Program-made: the position numbers and the translations under genes
Part shown: piece after piece, positions 1-9,245 of the stretch
Layout of the letters: the number at the start of each line of letters is the position of its first letter
How positions within the stretch are numbered: the stretch's first letter is position 1
Notes under the pieces: generated by a model
Databases searched by the model: none
The model's input: only the letters and a program-made list of their open reading frames with translations
What the model was told of the DNA's origin: nothing
Origin: Myxococcales bacterium
GTDB lineage: Bacteria; Myxococcota_A; Polyangia; Haliangiales; Haliangiaceae
NCBI GenBank assembly: GCA_016706545.1
Contig: JADJJK010000021.1
Coordinates: 41,786-105,785 of the forward strand
Reading direction: 5' to 3'
DNA: 64,000 nt

Positions 1-1
1 G

Positions 2-617
<616 letters not shown>

Positions 618-631
<14 letters not shown>

Positions 632-2015
632 GCTGGTCCGCGCCCGCCGCCGCGGCGGCGAGCTCAAGCTCACCGCGCTCGACGCCAAGGGCGTCGCCCA
701 GGCGCAGGAGCTGGCCGCCGCCTTGCTGGAGCTGGCGCGCCGCCACGTCGGGCGCAGCCGCGATGAGCTCGAAGAGGTGTGCGACGCGGTGGTCGGCGGC
801 GCCAAGGATCGCAAGCTGGCAGCCGGCCTGCGCAAGCTGGTGTACGACCGCTGCGACTTCGCCGAGGACGCCACGATCGACCCGGTGGAGCTGCGGCGCG
901 AGGTGCATGCCAGCGCCAGGGCCGCGTGGCTGGCGCTGGCGCCCGAGCCTGCGACCACGCCCGCGGCCGAGTCCTCGCCCGAGCCTGCGACAGAATCCTC
1001 GGCCGAGCCCTCGACCACGCCCGCGACAGAATCTGCGACCACGCCTGCGCCCGAGCCCACGATCGAGCCCACGATCGAGTCCTCGACCGGGCCCTCGGCG
1101 GGGCCCGATTCTGCCAGCGCGCTCCTGGGGCAGGTTCGCTTCAACCGCCACGCGGTGCTCGCGCAGGTCGCGGCGGCGCGCGCGCTCGACGTCGCGACGA
1201 TCGAGGCGAGCCTCTACGCCGATCTGCGAGGCGCCCAGCTCTTGCGCGGGGTCGAGCCGACGACCCCGCAGGCCCTGGTGGAGGCGTACGAGCTGGCCCA
1301 GGCCCAGGCCGTGCTGCTGCGCGCGGTGCGGGTCACCGTGCAGGTCGAGAGCGCGGTGCCCGGCGCGTATCGCACGCTGTTCCGCAAGCTCAAGTTCTTG
1401 CGCCTGCTGACCACCATCCACCCCCGCGCCGAGGGCGGGTACCTCCTCGAGATCGACGGCCCGTTCTCCCTCTTCGAGTCCGCCACCCGCTACGGCCTGG
1501 CGCTGGCCCTGGCGCTGCCTGCCATCCGCGAGCTGGATCGCTGGCAGCTCAGCGCGGACGTGCGCTGGGGCAATGATCGGCAGCCGCTGACCTGCCGCCT
1601 CGAGGGACGAGGCACGCCGGGGCAAGAGCCGCTGCTCTCGGATGAGCTCGCCGCGCTGATCGCCGCCACCGTGCAGACCGGCACCGCCTGGCAGGTGCAG
1701 CCGGCCACCGCGGTCCTCGAGCTGACCGGCGTCGGCGTGTGCGTGCCGGACCTCGTGTTCCGCCATCCGGAGCGCGGCGTGGAGGTCTTCGTCGAGGTGC
1801 TGGGCTACTGGAGCCGCGCCGCGGTGTGGAAGCGGGTCGAGCTGGTGCAGCAAGGGCTGCGCCAGCGCATCGTGTTCGCGGTGGGCCAGCACCTGCGGGT
1901 CAGCGAGGCCGCGCTGGAGGCCGAGCTGCCGGGCGCGCTGTACGTGTACAAGCGGACCCTGTCGGCGCGGGCCCTGCTCGAGCGCATCGAGCAAGTCGCG
2001 GCGCAGCCTGGTTGA
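618..2015 (+). CDS. Bax1-like (DUF790) nuclease, partner of XPB helicase
   Basis: 465-residue protein of the DUF790/Bax1 family, structure-specific nucleases that bind XPB helicase. The C-terminal part carries a PD-(D/E)XK-like core: CVPDLVFRHP followed by VEVFVEVLGYW near residues 375-395. The N-terminal half (about 1-110) is separated from the rest by a Pro/Glu/Thr-rich linker at roughly residues 111-165 made of degenerate PEPAT/ESS repeats. Start is TTG at 618, chosen because GGAGAG lies 6-7 bases upstream and the family begins near this point. The start sits inside the helicase gene, so translation is likely coupled. Family assignment is from recognised motifs and context; the catalytic residues are inferred. 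Confidence 0.82.
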
Positions 2016-2062
2016 CGTTTTCTCGCGCCTCGCAGAAACCCCGCCCCTCGCCGAGGCGTACA

Positions 2063-4510
2063 GTGCGAGGCGTGGGGAAGCGGCTCACGCTCAGCAAGTT
2101 CTTCGCGCTCGCCACGCTGATCGTCGCGGCGGTGATCGCGGTCGCCATGGCGATGCTGGTGCAGCGCGCTCGCCGGACCGTGCTGGAAGAGTCCGGCAAG
2201 CTGCAGCACGCCGCCGCCGCGCGCATCGAGGCGGCCATCGCCCAGGAGCTGGACCGCGCCGGCCGCGCCATCACCGATCTCGAGCGCGGCCTCGTCGCGC
2301 TGGCGGTCTCCACCGCCTCGCCAGGAGCGCTGGAGGCGCCGCTCCTGGTGCGCATCCTCGCGGACACGCACCTCGAAGAGCTCACGTTCACCCGCGCCGA
2401 GCTGCGCGGCTACGCGGCGGACGGGACCGCGGAGTTCTCGGCCGACGGGCGCTTTCAGCTCGGCATCCGGCGCGCCAGCGACGGCTCCCTGTCGACTCGG
2501 CTCGTCGAGCCCGCGGGGCCCCAGGTCGGCCATGGCGGCCACAGCGGCGACGGCGCGAGCGACGGTGGGGCCGACGGTGGGGCCGATGCCGCGCCGTCTG
2601 CCGCCGACCCAGCGCCCGCAGCGCCAGCCCCGCCGGCCCCGCTCACCTTCGCTGCCTTCGTCCGCCACCACCCGCCGGGCCTGGGCACGCCCCCTGCCCC
2701 TGATACGCTGCCCGCAGAGGGCACGCCTGCGCCGCGCGCGCCGCCACCGCAGCCCCCGCTGGTCGCGCTTGGCGCCGCCGAAGATCCCACCGAGGACCTC
2801 ACGTTCTCCGTGATCGCGGAGCGCGCCTTGCGCGGCCACCTGGTGTGGAGCGACCTGCACTACGCCGAGGCGGACCGCCGCCTGCCGCCCGCGCAGCGCC
2901 GCATCGTCCTGACCGCGCAGAAGGCGGTGTTCGACGCCAGCGGGCGGTTCCTCGGCGTCGTGCGCTGCGGCCTGCTCACCCGCACCCTCGATGCGGTGGC
3001 CCAGCTCAAGGTGGATCCCCAGAGCGATGACCCGCAGCGGGTCTCCGTGCTGGCGCGCACCGGGCGCGGCGCCCTGCGCCTGGTCACCCGCGTCAGCCCC
3101 CAGGATCCCATCGAGGTGGTGGACGATGAGCTGCGCGTGGCCCCGGCCCACCTGCCGCGCGAGCTGGACGTGCTGCTCTCCTCCTCGCTGGCCCGCCAGC
3201 TCGACGGCGGCGCCGCGCGCGTCGATGGCGCCCTGGACGTCGACGGCGCGCGCTGGCGCGCCACCGTGGCGCGGATGCCCCCGGCCAAGGGCGGCATCGA
3301 GACCTGGGCAGTGGCCGTGATGGTGCTCGAGGAGCACTACACGCGCGCGGTCCTGGCCGCGCAGCGAGAGCTCTTGCTGGCGCTGGGCGGCACCCTCGCG
3401 ATCTTGGTCGCCGTGGGCGGCCTCGCGCTGATGATCGTGCGCCGCGACCTCGCCAAGATCATCGCCACCACCGCGCGCATGCGGTCCTTCGACTTCGCCG
3501 CCTCCACCGACAGCAGCCCCTTCGCCGACGTCCACGACGCCATGGCTGGGCTCGAGCGCGCCAAGACGGTGGTCCGCGCCATGGGGCGCTATCTGCCGAT
3601 CGATCTGGTCCGCCGGCTGTACGCCGACAACACCGAGCCCGCGCTCGGCGGCGAGCCGCTCGAGGTCTCGATCTTGTTCACCGACATCGAAGGCTTCACG
3701 TCGCTGTCGGAGACCCTGGCGGTCAGCGAGCTGGCGCAGCGCCTGGGCGACTACCTGGAGGCCATGACCGGCGCCATCGAACGCCACGGCGGCACCATCG
3801 ACAAGTACATCGGCGACGCGGTGATGGCGCTGTGGAACGCACCGAGCCCGGTGCCAGCCCACCCGGTGGCCGCGTGCCACGCGGTGCTGGCCTGTCTCCG
3901 CGCCACGGAGCTGCTGTACGCCTCCCCGCGCTGGGCTGGCCTGCCGCCGCTGGTCACCCGCTTTGGCCTGCACAAGAGCCGCGTGCTGGTGGGCCACTTT
4001 GGCGCCCCGACGCGGCTGTCGTACACCGCGCTCGGCGACGGCGTGAACGTGGCGGCGCGGCTCGAGCCGCTGTGCAAGCAGTACGGCGTGCGCGTGCTGG
4101 TGAGCGAGGCGGTGGTCGAAGACGCGCGCGCCGCGTTCCGCTTTCGGCGCATCGATCGCGTCGCGGTCCAGGGCAAGTCGCACGGCGTGGACATCTACGA
4201 GCTCCTTGGCGTCGCGCCCGGAGCCGACGTCGCGCCCGGGGCCGGCGTCGCGCCCGGAGCCGGCGCCGCGCCCGGAGCCGGCGTCGCGCCCGGGGCCGGC
4301 GGCCTGGCCTCCGACGACCCGTGCTACGCCGCATACGAGGCGGCGTTCGCCGCGTACCTCGAGCGCGACTTCGAGGGCGCCGCGGCCCGCCTGGCGCCCG
4401 CCGCCGACCGGGACCCGCCGAGCGCGGTGCTGCTGGCGCGATGCCGGGCCATGGCCAAGGAGCCGCCCCCTGCCCAGTGGAACGGCGTCCACGTCGCCCG
4501 CGGCAAGTAG
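2063..4510 (+). CDS. membrane-bound class III adenylate cyclase with large sensor domain
   Basis: 815 residues. Makes cAMP from ATP, probably in response to an extracytoplasmic signal. One N-terminal membrane helix (about 11-33), a sensor region of about 400 residues with an Ala/Pro/Gly-rich interruption near 150-230, a second membrane helix near 440-465 (TLAILVAVGGLALMIV), then the catalytic domain. Metal-binding aspartates are D541 (FTDIEGFT) and D585 (KYIGDAVM); the base-reading pair is K581 and the Thr of SYTALGD, the K/T combination of cyanobacterial CyaB1-type adenylate cyclases; NVAAR supplies the transition-state Asn/Arg. A VAPGAG repeat follows the catalytic domain. GTG start at 2063 has GAGG six bases upstream. 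Confidence 0.85.
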   Translation: MRGVGKRLTLSKFFALATLIVAAVIAVAMAMLVQRARRTVLEESGKLQHAAAARIEAAIAQELDRAGRAITDLERGLVALAVSTASPGALEAPLLVRILADTHLEELTFTRAELRGYAADGTAEFSADGRFQLGIRRASDGSLSTRLVEPAGPQVGHGGHSGDGASDGGADGGADAAPSAADPAPAAPAPPAPLTFAAFVRHHPPGLGTPPAPDTLPAEGTPAPRAPPPQPPLVALGAAEDPTEDLTFSVIAERALRGHLVWSDLHYAEADRRLPPAQRRIVLTAQKAVFDASGRFLGVVRCGLLTRTLDAVAQLKVDPQSDDPQRVSVLARTGRGALRLVTRVSPQDPIEVVDDELRVAPAHLPRELDVLLSSSLARQLDGGAARVDGALDVDGARWRATVARMPPAKGGIETWAVAVMVLEEHYTRAVLAAQRELLLALGGTLAILVAVGGLALMIVRRDLAKIIATTARMRSFDFAASTDSSPFADVHDAMAGLERAKTVVRAMGRYLPIDLVRRLYADNTEPALGGEPLEVSILFTDIEGFTSLSETLAVSELAQRLGDYLEAMTGAIERHGGTIDKYIGDAVMALWNAPSPVPAHPVAACHAVLACLRATELLYASPRWAGLPPLVTRFGLHKSRVLVGHFGAPTRLSYTALGDGVNVAARLEPLCKQYGVRVLVSEAVVEDARAAFRFRRIDRVAVQGKSHGVDIYELLGVAPGADVAPGAGVAPGAGAAPGAGVAPGAGGLASDDPCYAAYEAAFAAYLERDFEGAAARLAPAADRDPPSAVLLARCRAMAKEPPPAQWNGVHVARGK
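4211..4300 (+). repeat. five 18-bp in-frame repeats in the cyclase gene
   Basis: Five head-to-tail 18-base units encode VAPGAG-type hexapeptides just after the catalytic domain of the cyclase. Units differ at one to three positions, mainly GGAGCC versus GGGGCC. The repeat encodes a flexible linker to the C-terminal tail. Confidence 0.9.
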
Positions 4511-4587
4511 CGCAGCGTCGCAGCATCCGCATGCATTCGGCGCCAGCCGGTGCAAGCCCCCCGCGCCTGCGCTATCGTCTGGCCGCC

Positions 4588-5190
4588 ATGTCCCTGCTCG
4601 AGCACGCGCTCGCCGCCACCGGGGCTCCTCCCTCGCTGCGCGCCCAGCTCGAGGCGTTCCTTGCGCTGTTCGCCAAGTGGAACGCCCGCATCAACCTGTC
4701 GGCCGCGCGCGACCACGCCGCCATCGCGGCGCAGCTCGCGGATAGCCTGTACATCACCCCGCACCTGGCCGACGCCAGCAGCGTCCTGGACGTGGGATCC
4801 GGCGGCGGGTTGCCGGTGGTCGTGGCAGCCCTGCGCTGGCCCAAGACCCAGTTCACCGCGCTCGAGCCCGTCCACAAGAAGCACGCCTTCCTGCGCACCG
4901 CCGCGCGGGAGCTGCACCTGGCAAACCTCGACGCCCACGCGGTGCGCCTGGAGGCCCACCCGCGCGCCGACTACGACGTCGCGATGTCACGCGCCACCTT
5001 CGACCTGGTCGAGTGGATAGGCCTCGGACTGACGCGCGTCCGTCCTGGCGGCCGCGTGCTGGCGATGGAGGGCCTACGCCGTGACGACCTCGATCCATCC
5101 TGGGAGCGGCACGACTACGTCTTTGAAACCAAGCAGCGCGCCATCATCCTCGCGCGCCGCGCCCCGTCCCCCCTCGACAATCCTGGCTAG
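4588..5190 (+). CDS. rsmG: 16S rRNA (guanine527-N7)-methyltransferase RsmG
   Basis: 200 residues, close to the usual RsmG length. Transfers a methyl group from S-adenosylmethionine to N7 of G527 in 16S rRNA. The N-terminal part has FAKWNARINLSAARD, typical of the family, and the SAM-binding loop is VLDVGSGGGLPVVVAAL at about 67-83, followed by the LEPVHKKHAFLR helix. ATG at 4588 is the only start that keeps the normal N-terminus. Unlike many bacteria, rsmG is not next to mnmG or parAB here, so it gives no evidence for an origin nearby. It converges on the next gene with 21 bp between stops. Confidence 0.93.
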   Translation: MSLLEHALAATGAPPSLRAQLEAFLALFAKWNARINLSAARDHAAIAAQLADSLYITPHLADASSVLDVGSGGGLPVVVAALRWPKTQFTALEPVHKKHAFLRTAARELHLANLDAHAVRLEAHPRADYDVAMSRATFDLVEWIGLGLTRVRPGGRVLAMEGLRRDDLDPSWERHDYVFETKQRAIILARRAPSPLDNPG

Positions 5191-5211
5191 GACCTGCCAG
5201 GACCTGACGAC

Positions 5212-5517
5212 TTACTCAAGCCCGACTTCATCTGGATCGCGGAACCGACGCTCATCATCCGCATCGTCATCTGCAGAAAAGGCCGTCGCGCGAGCTCGCA
5301 GCTCGGCCAGCGAGCGCGGCCCGCCTTCGTCAAAGCCCGGATCTCGAACTTCGGGCGGCGCCGGGGGAACGATCTCCGGTCCTGACTGGCCCATCGAGGC
5401 GCGCTCCTGAATCCGGGTTCGTCGATCGGCGCGGCGCGCCTCACGTTCCTTGACCCGATCTTTCTGATCCATCTCGCGCTGCCGCTTGGCAATGGTCGCT
5501 TTGCGATGTGTACTCAC
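5212..5517 (-). CDS. small charged protein of unknown function
   Basis: 101 residues. GTG start at 5517 is supported by AAAAGGA seven bases upstream; the longer open frame above it has no such site. The N-terminal half is very basic and helical (THRKATIAKRQREMDQKDRV, then further KERE/RRADRR segments), probably a nucleic-acid-binding or coiled-coil helix. The C-terminal half is acidic and Pro-rich, ending in an Asp/Glu-rich tail. Small proteins with this basic helix plus acidic tail are common as unannotated genes in related genomes; function is not known. It is divergent from selO across about 195 bp. Confidence 0.7.
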   Translation of the reverse strand: MSTHRKATIAKRQREMDQKDRVKEREARRADRRTRIQERASMGQSGPEIVPPAPPEVRDPGFDEGGPRSLAELRARATAFSADDDADDERRFRDPDEVGLE

Positions 5518-5712
5518 GATGCGTCCTTTTCCCCCGACACACAGGCGCACCAACGCCGGGGCTCGAGGAACACGCCAGGGGTCGGTCGTTGGCCCGGCAG
5601 TCCGGCTTGCAACGCTCGCGAATGTTTGTTGCTGTATGAGACCACGTTTAGGGCCCAGATGCAAACCTGGGAGCCCCCAGCCCTTGGGCAAATCACGTGC
5701 TAGAGAGCGCAC

Positions 5713-7413
5713 ATGCAGAGGATTCCGCTCGACGAGATCGCCTGGGAGGACCGGTTCGTTCGCGCCTTCCCCGGCGATCGAAGTGAGGCGCGAACGTCAC
5801 GCCAGATCATCGGCGCCTGTTACGCCACCGTCGCGCCCACCGCGGTCGCGGACCCCCGCCTGTTGTGCTGGTCGCCCGAGGCCGCTCAGCTGATCGGGGT
5901 GGCCTCTCCCAAGGTGGCCTCGCCCGGCGACGCCGCCTCCGCCGACCCCAACCCCAGCTACACGGCGCTGATCGCCGAGGTGCTCGGCGGCAACCGGGTG
6001 TTGCCCGGCATGCGCCCGTACGCCGCAGCCTACGCCGGCCACCAGTTCGGGAGCTTCGCCGGCCAGCTCGGGGATGGGCGCGCGATGACGCTCGGCGAGC
6101 TGGTCGCGCCAGATGGCCAGCGCTGGGACGTCCAGCTAAAGGGCGCCGGCCCCACGCCGTACTCCCGCCGCGCCGATGGCCGCGCCGTGCTGCGCTCCTC
6201 GGTGCGCGAGTTCCTGTGCAGCGAGGCGATGCACCACCTCGGCGTCCCCACCACGCGCGCGCTCGGCCTGGTGACCACCGGCGAGCGCGTGGTGCGCGAC
6301 ATGTTCTACGACGGCCGGCCCCGCGCCGAGCCGGGGGCGGTGGTGTGCCGCCTGGCGCCCACGTTCATCCGCTTTGGCACCTTCGAGCTCCTGTCCTGGC
6401 GCGAGGAGCTGCCGCTCTTGCGCCAGCTCACGCGGTTCGTCATCGAGCAACACTTCCCGGAGCTGGCCCGGGAGCTGCCCCCCGCGGAGCACGCGAGCGC
6501 CCCGCTGCCCGGCGCCGTGGTCGCCGCCTGGTTCGGCGAGATCTGTCGCCGCACCGCCGTGATGGTCACCCACTGGATGCGCGTGGGCTTCGTGCATGGC
6601 GTGATGAACACCGACAACATGTCCATCCTGGGCCTCACCATCGACTATGGCCCGTACGGCTGGCTCGATCCGTTCGATCCGGACTTCACGCCCAACACCA
6701 CGGACGCCTCCACCGGCCGCTATCGCTTCGGCATGCAGCCGGGGGTCGCGCAGTGGAACCTGGCGCAGCTCGCCCGCGCGCTCCTGCCGCTGTGCGAAGC
6801 CGCCGCCGATCGCGAGGCGCTGGCCGCCGGGCTCGAGCTCTACCGCGCCACCTTCCAGCGCCAGTACGGCGACACCCTGCTGGCCAAGCTCGGGCTCGCC
6901 CGCGCGCCGGGCGTCCACGGCGCAGGCCCGGCGCTCGATGAGCCGCTGGTCAACGACCTGCTGGCGCTGCTCGCTGCCGAGGAGACGGACTTCACCTTGT
7001 GGTTTCGCTGCCTGGCCAACCTGCCGCTCGCGGACGACTGCGCCGATGACGTGCTCCTGGCGACCATGGCGCCCGCCGCGTACGCCGCGCTCAGCGCAGG
7101 TCATCGCGCCGCCGTGCTTGGCTGGCTGCGCCGCTACGCCGCGCGCGCGCGGACCGAGCCGCCCGAGGAGCGCGCCGCGCGCATGGCCGCCGTCAACCCG
7201 GTGTTCATCCTCCGCAACTACCTCGTGCATCAGGCCATCGAGCAGGCAGAAAAGAGCGACCCAGCTCGGCCCGACACCAGCTTCATCGAGCGGCTCCTGC
7301 GCGCCGCGCGCGCGCCATATCACGAGGGCCCCGAGCACGACGGGCTGCTCGGCCAGCGCCCCCCGTGGGCCCGAGACAAGCCGGGCTGCAGCGCGCTGTC
7401 CTGCAGCTCCTGA
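5713..7413 (+). CDS. selO: protein adenylyltransferase SelO (YdiU/UPF0061)
   Basis: 566 residues. SelO proteins have a kinase fold with inverted ATP orientation and transfer AMP to Ser/Thr/Tyr of target proteins. Visible motifs: YAGHQFGSFAGQLGDGRAM and QLKGAGPTPYSRRADGRAVL (ATP-binding region), HGVMNTDNMSI (catalytic loop) and DYGPYGWLD (metal-binding, DFG equivalent). The C-terminus is ALSCSS, matching the Cys-containing end of bacterial SelO in place of the selenocysteine of animal forms. GAGAG lies five bases before the ATG. Flanked by unrelated single genes, so probably monocistronic. Confidence 0.93.
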   Translation: MQRIPLDEIAWEDRFVRAFPGDRSEARTSRQIIGACYATVAPTAVADPRLLCWSPEAAQLIGVASPKVASPGDAASADPNPSYTALIAEVLGGNRVLPGMRPYAAAYAGHQFGSFAGQLGDGRAMTLGELVAPDGQRWDVQLKGAGPTPYSRRADGRAVLRSSVREFLCSEAMHHLGVPTTRALGLVTTGERVVRDMFYDGRPRAEPGAVVCRLAPTFIRFGTFELLSWREELPLLRQLTRFVIEQHFPELARELPPAEHASAPLPGAVVAAWFGEICRRTAVMVTHWMRVGFVHGVMNTDNMSILGLTIDYGPYGWLDPFDPDFTPNTTDASTGRYRFGMQPGVAQWNLAQLARALLPLCEAAADREALAAGLELYRATFQRQYGDTLLAKLGLARAPGVHGAGPALDEPLVNDLLALLAAEETDFTLWFRCLANLPLADDCADDVLLATMAPAAYAALSAGHRAAVLGWLRRYAARARTEPPEERAARMAAVNPVFILRNYLVHQAIEQAEKSDPARPDTSFIERLLRAARAPYHEGPEHDGLLGQRPPWARDKPGCSALSCSS

Positions 7414-7426
7414 GCCGGCCTCGCCG

Positions 7427-8548
7427 TCAGGCCGAAGGGTCTTCCGCCGCGGGTTGCGCCTCCGCGGGTTGCGCCTCCGCGGGTTGCGATGGCGACGCGC
7501 TCGGCGGCCCCTCCGTCACCGCATAGCCGGCGAGCGCCGCCGCCAGCTCGGAGGTCACCTGCTCCACCAGCTCCGGCGGCGAAAGCGCGCGCGCGTGCGG
7601 CCCCCACTCGAGCACCCACGACACCAGCGGAGCCAGCGCCGCGCAGGTCAGGCTCAGCCGCACCTTGCCGTCGGCGAGCTCCTCGATGTGCTGGGTGGGG
7701 TGCCAGACCCGCGCCCGCACGTACGCGGCCTTGGCCGCCGAGAACTCGATCACCGCGCGATGGCTCTTGCCGTCTCGAGCCACGTGGACCCCGAACGCGC
7801 CTTGCAGCACGCGATCGAGGTGAAAGTCCGGCGGCGGCGAGAACGATGATCCTCGCACCGGCTCGACCTCGCTGAACCGCTCCGCGGCGTACACCACCAC
7901 CGGCGTGCCAGGCTCCAGCGCCACCGCGCGCACCTGCTCGCTGGACGACAGCCGGCACGCCACCACGTACAGGCCGTGCTTGTACAGCAACATCGTGAGC
8001 GGCGCCAGCAGCCCGCGCTGCGCCCGCCCGCGCGCGTCCTGGTACACGAAGCGCACCACCCGTCGCGACAGCACGCCGGTGAGCAGCCCGTCGAGCACAT
8101 CCTCCTTGCCCTGATAGGCCTTGGTGCCACCGTCAGGCACATAGGCGAAGCGATCGCCAAAGGTCGCGTGCTCCGCGCGCTCCTCCGGTCCCATGCGCTG
8201 CTCCAGCTTCTTCTGCAAGCTGGAGACGTCCTCCCAGAGCGGCGTGCCGCGCAGCACGTCAAAGAAGCTGCCGATGGCCAGCAGCGTGTAGCGCTCTCGC
8301 CGCGTGATCGCGATGTGGCTGTGGCTGCGCTCCAGGAGCCGCGCCGCCGCCTTGCCAGCCAGCAGCAAGCTCTCGATCTCGAAGCCCGCGGTGCGCAGCT
8401 CCTCGAGGTCCCGGCGCACCGTCCTGGTGCTCACTCCAAGCGCCTGGGCGAGCTCCGAAAGCTCGCGCCCAAGACGGAATCCTCGGAGCGCATCAAGGAC
8501 CAGCAACGCCCGCGCGACTTGCCCAACTTCTCCTCGTCTATACGCCAC
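7427..8548 (-). CDS. WYL-domain transcriptional regulator
   Basis: 373 residues. N-terminal DeoR-like winged helix (about 8-65; SELAQALGVSTRTVRRDLEEL is the recognition region), a central WYL domain (about 165-250; VRFVYQDARGRAQRGLLAPL) and a WCX-type C-terminal extension. Such proteins bind small or nucleic-acid ligands and control promoters at inverted repeats. GTG at 8548 is chosen because the HTH begins at once after it and a TAnnnT -10 box ends seven bases upstream, which would give a leaderless transcript. A GGACAA-GGG-TTGTCC palindrome overlaps the -35 region, suggesting autoregulation. The C-terminus ends in 15-bp repeats encoding PAEAQ (about 7448-7492). Confidence 0.85.
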   Translation of the reverse strand: MAYRRGEVGQVARALLVLDALRGFRLGRELSELAQALGVSTRTVRRDLEELRTAGFEIESLLLAGKAAARLLERSHSHIAITRRERYTLLAIGSFFDVLRGTPLWEDVSSLQKKLEQRMGPEERAEHATFGDRFAYVPDGGTKAYQGKEDVLDGLLTGVLSRRVVRFVYQDARGRAQRGLLAPLTMLLYKHGLYVVACRLSSSEQVRAVALEPGTPVVVYAAERFSEVEPVRGSSFSPPPDFHLDRVLQGAFGVHVARDGKSHRAVIEFSAAKAAYVRARVWHPTQHIEELADGKVRLSLTCAALAPLVSWVLEWGPHARALSPPELVEQVTSELAAALAGYAVTEGPPSASPSQPAEAQPAEAQPAAEDPSA

Positions 8549-8555
8549 GTTACAT

Positions 8556-8585
8556 ACGCTACCACGGGTCCGATCTCTGGGACAA
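8556..8585 (-). promoter_or_regulatory. candidate leaderless promoter of the WYL gene
   Basis: On the minus strand TTGTCC (8585-8580), an 18-base spacer and TAGCGT (8561-8556) form a -35/-10 pair. The -10 ends seven bases before the GTG at 8548, so transcription would begin at or next to the start codon. No Shine-Dalgarno sequence precedes that GTG, which fits a leaderless mRNA. Confidence 0.4.
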
Positions 8586-8594
8586 GGGTTGTCC
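8580..8594. promoter_or_regulatory. candidate operator, perfect palindrome GGACAA-GGG-TTGTCC
   Basis: A perfect 6+3+6 inverted repeat between the divergent WYL regulator and a small gene. Its core GACAAGGGTTGTCCG recurs exactly at 11318-11332, ahead of a paralogue of that small gene. The position over the -35 regions of both divergent genes and the adjacent HTH regulator make it a likely binding site for the WYL protein. Binding is inferred. Confidence 0.65.
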
Positions 8595-8618
8595 GTGAGC
8601 AGCCGTACCATGCAGACC

Positions 8619-9008
8619 ATGACCTCCTCATCGCATCGCGATCGTCCGACCGCTTCGCCCGCCCCTTGCGCCGCGGAGACCACTCGGTTTCCTTCCGCGG
8701 CGGCCTACGCCGCGGCGCTCGAGGCCTCGGCCGAGCGCCGCGCCCGCGGGGACGAGGGCACAGCCGACGCCGCGGCGCTGCGCGAGCTGCGGTTGCTCCT
8801 GGAGGAGAACCTCAGCGCGCTGCGCGCGGTGTACGAAGAGCAGCGCCGAACCATCGCCTCGGCGCTGCGCCACGTGGAGACGGCCCGCGACGAGCTTGGC
8901 GCGCTGAGCCAGGCGGACGCGCCGTGGGTCGCGGCGCTCGATCAGACGCGCGCGCTCATCCGCGCCGCGTTCGCCGAGATGGCCGCGGGCAAGCCGCAAC
9001 AGCGGTGA
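8619..9008 (+). CDS. small helical protein of unknown function, paralogue A
   Basis: 129 residues, no recognised family. After a Ser/Ala-rich N-terminus it has two conserved blocks shared with the gene at 11355: LRELRLLLEENLSALRAVYE (about 53-72) and APWVAALDQTRALIRAAFAE near 100-120. Both are predicted amphipathic helices. ATG at 8619 is preferred over 8610 because the distance from the shared CCGTA upstream block then matches the paralogue (11 versus 10 bases) and 8610 would overlap the -10 box. No Shine-Dalgarno is visible. Divergent from the WYL regulator, with the shared palindrome between them, so probably under its control. Confidence 0.68.
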   Translation: MTSSSHRDRPTASPAPCAAETTRFPSAAAYAAALEASAERRARGDEGTADAAALRELRLLLEENLSALRAVYEEQRRTIASALRHVETARDELGALSQADAPWVAALDQTRALIRAAFAEMAAGKPQQR

Positions 9009-9245
9009 GCCCCCTGACGGCTGCGGCGACGTTGGGAGCACCACCGAGAATCACCAAGCGCCAGCGCGCATGCCACGACAGCGCGCGCGCCTGCTGAGCG
9101 AGTCGGAGCAGCGGCCCCCAAGGACGCGAAGATGCGAGGACGCCACGAACTGCGAAATATTGCCGCAGCGATCAGCCACCGCACTTGAGGCTCCGCGGCG
9201 CGCTGACCTCGAGCGAGCCCGCTGCTACGGTGAGCTTGCGTCCCG
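9009..9245. other. intergenic region before the RegB-like kinase
   Basis: 237 bases between the small gene and the kinase. No ORF with a ribosome site, no repeat of the GACAAGGGTTGTC palindrome and no strong terminator hairpin were seen. Confidence 0.5.

Noticed and set aside
1805..4555. Very long minus-strand open frame (over 900 codons) opposite the cyclase
   Set aside because: It is the antisense of a gene with clear motifs. Its Arg/His/Gln-rich composition is typical of antisense frames in G+C-rich DNA.
7398..7413. TGA at the end of selO read as selenocysteine
   Set aside because: The bacterial ending SCSS already has the Cys at the selenocysteine position, and nothing coding or SECIS-like follows the TGA.
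8610..8618. ATG at 8610 as start of the small gene
   Set aside because: It overlaps the TACCAT box, and the paralogue's spacing favours ATG 8619.
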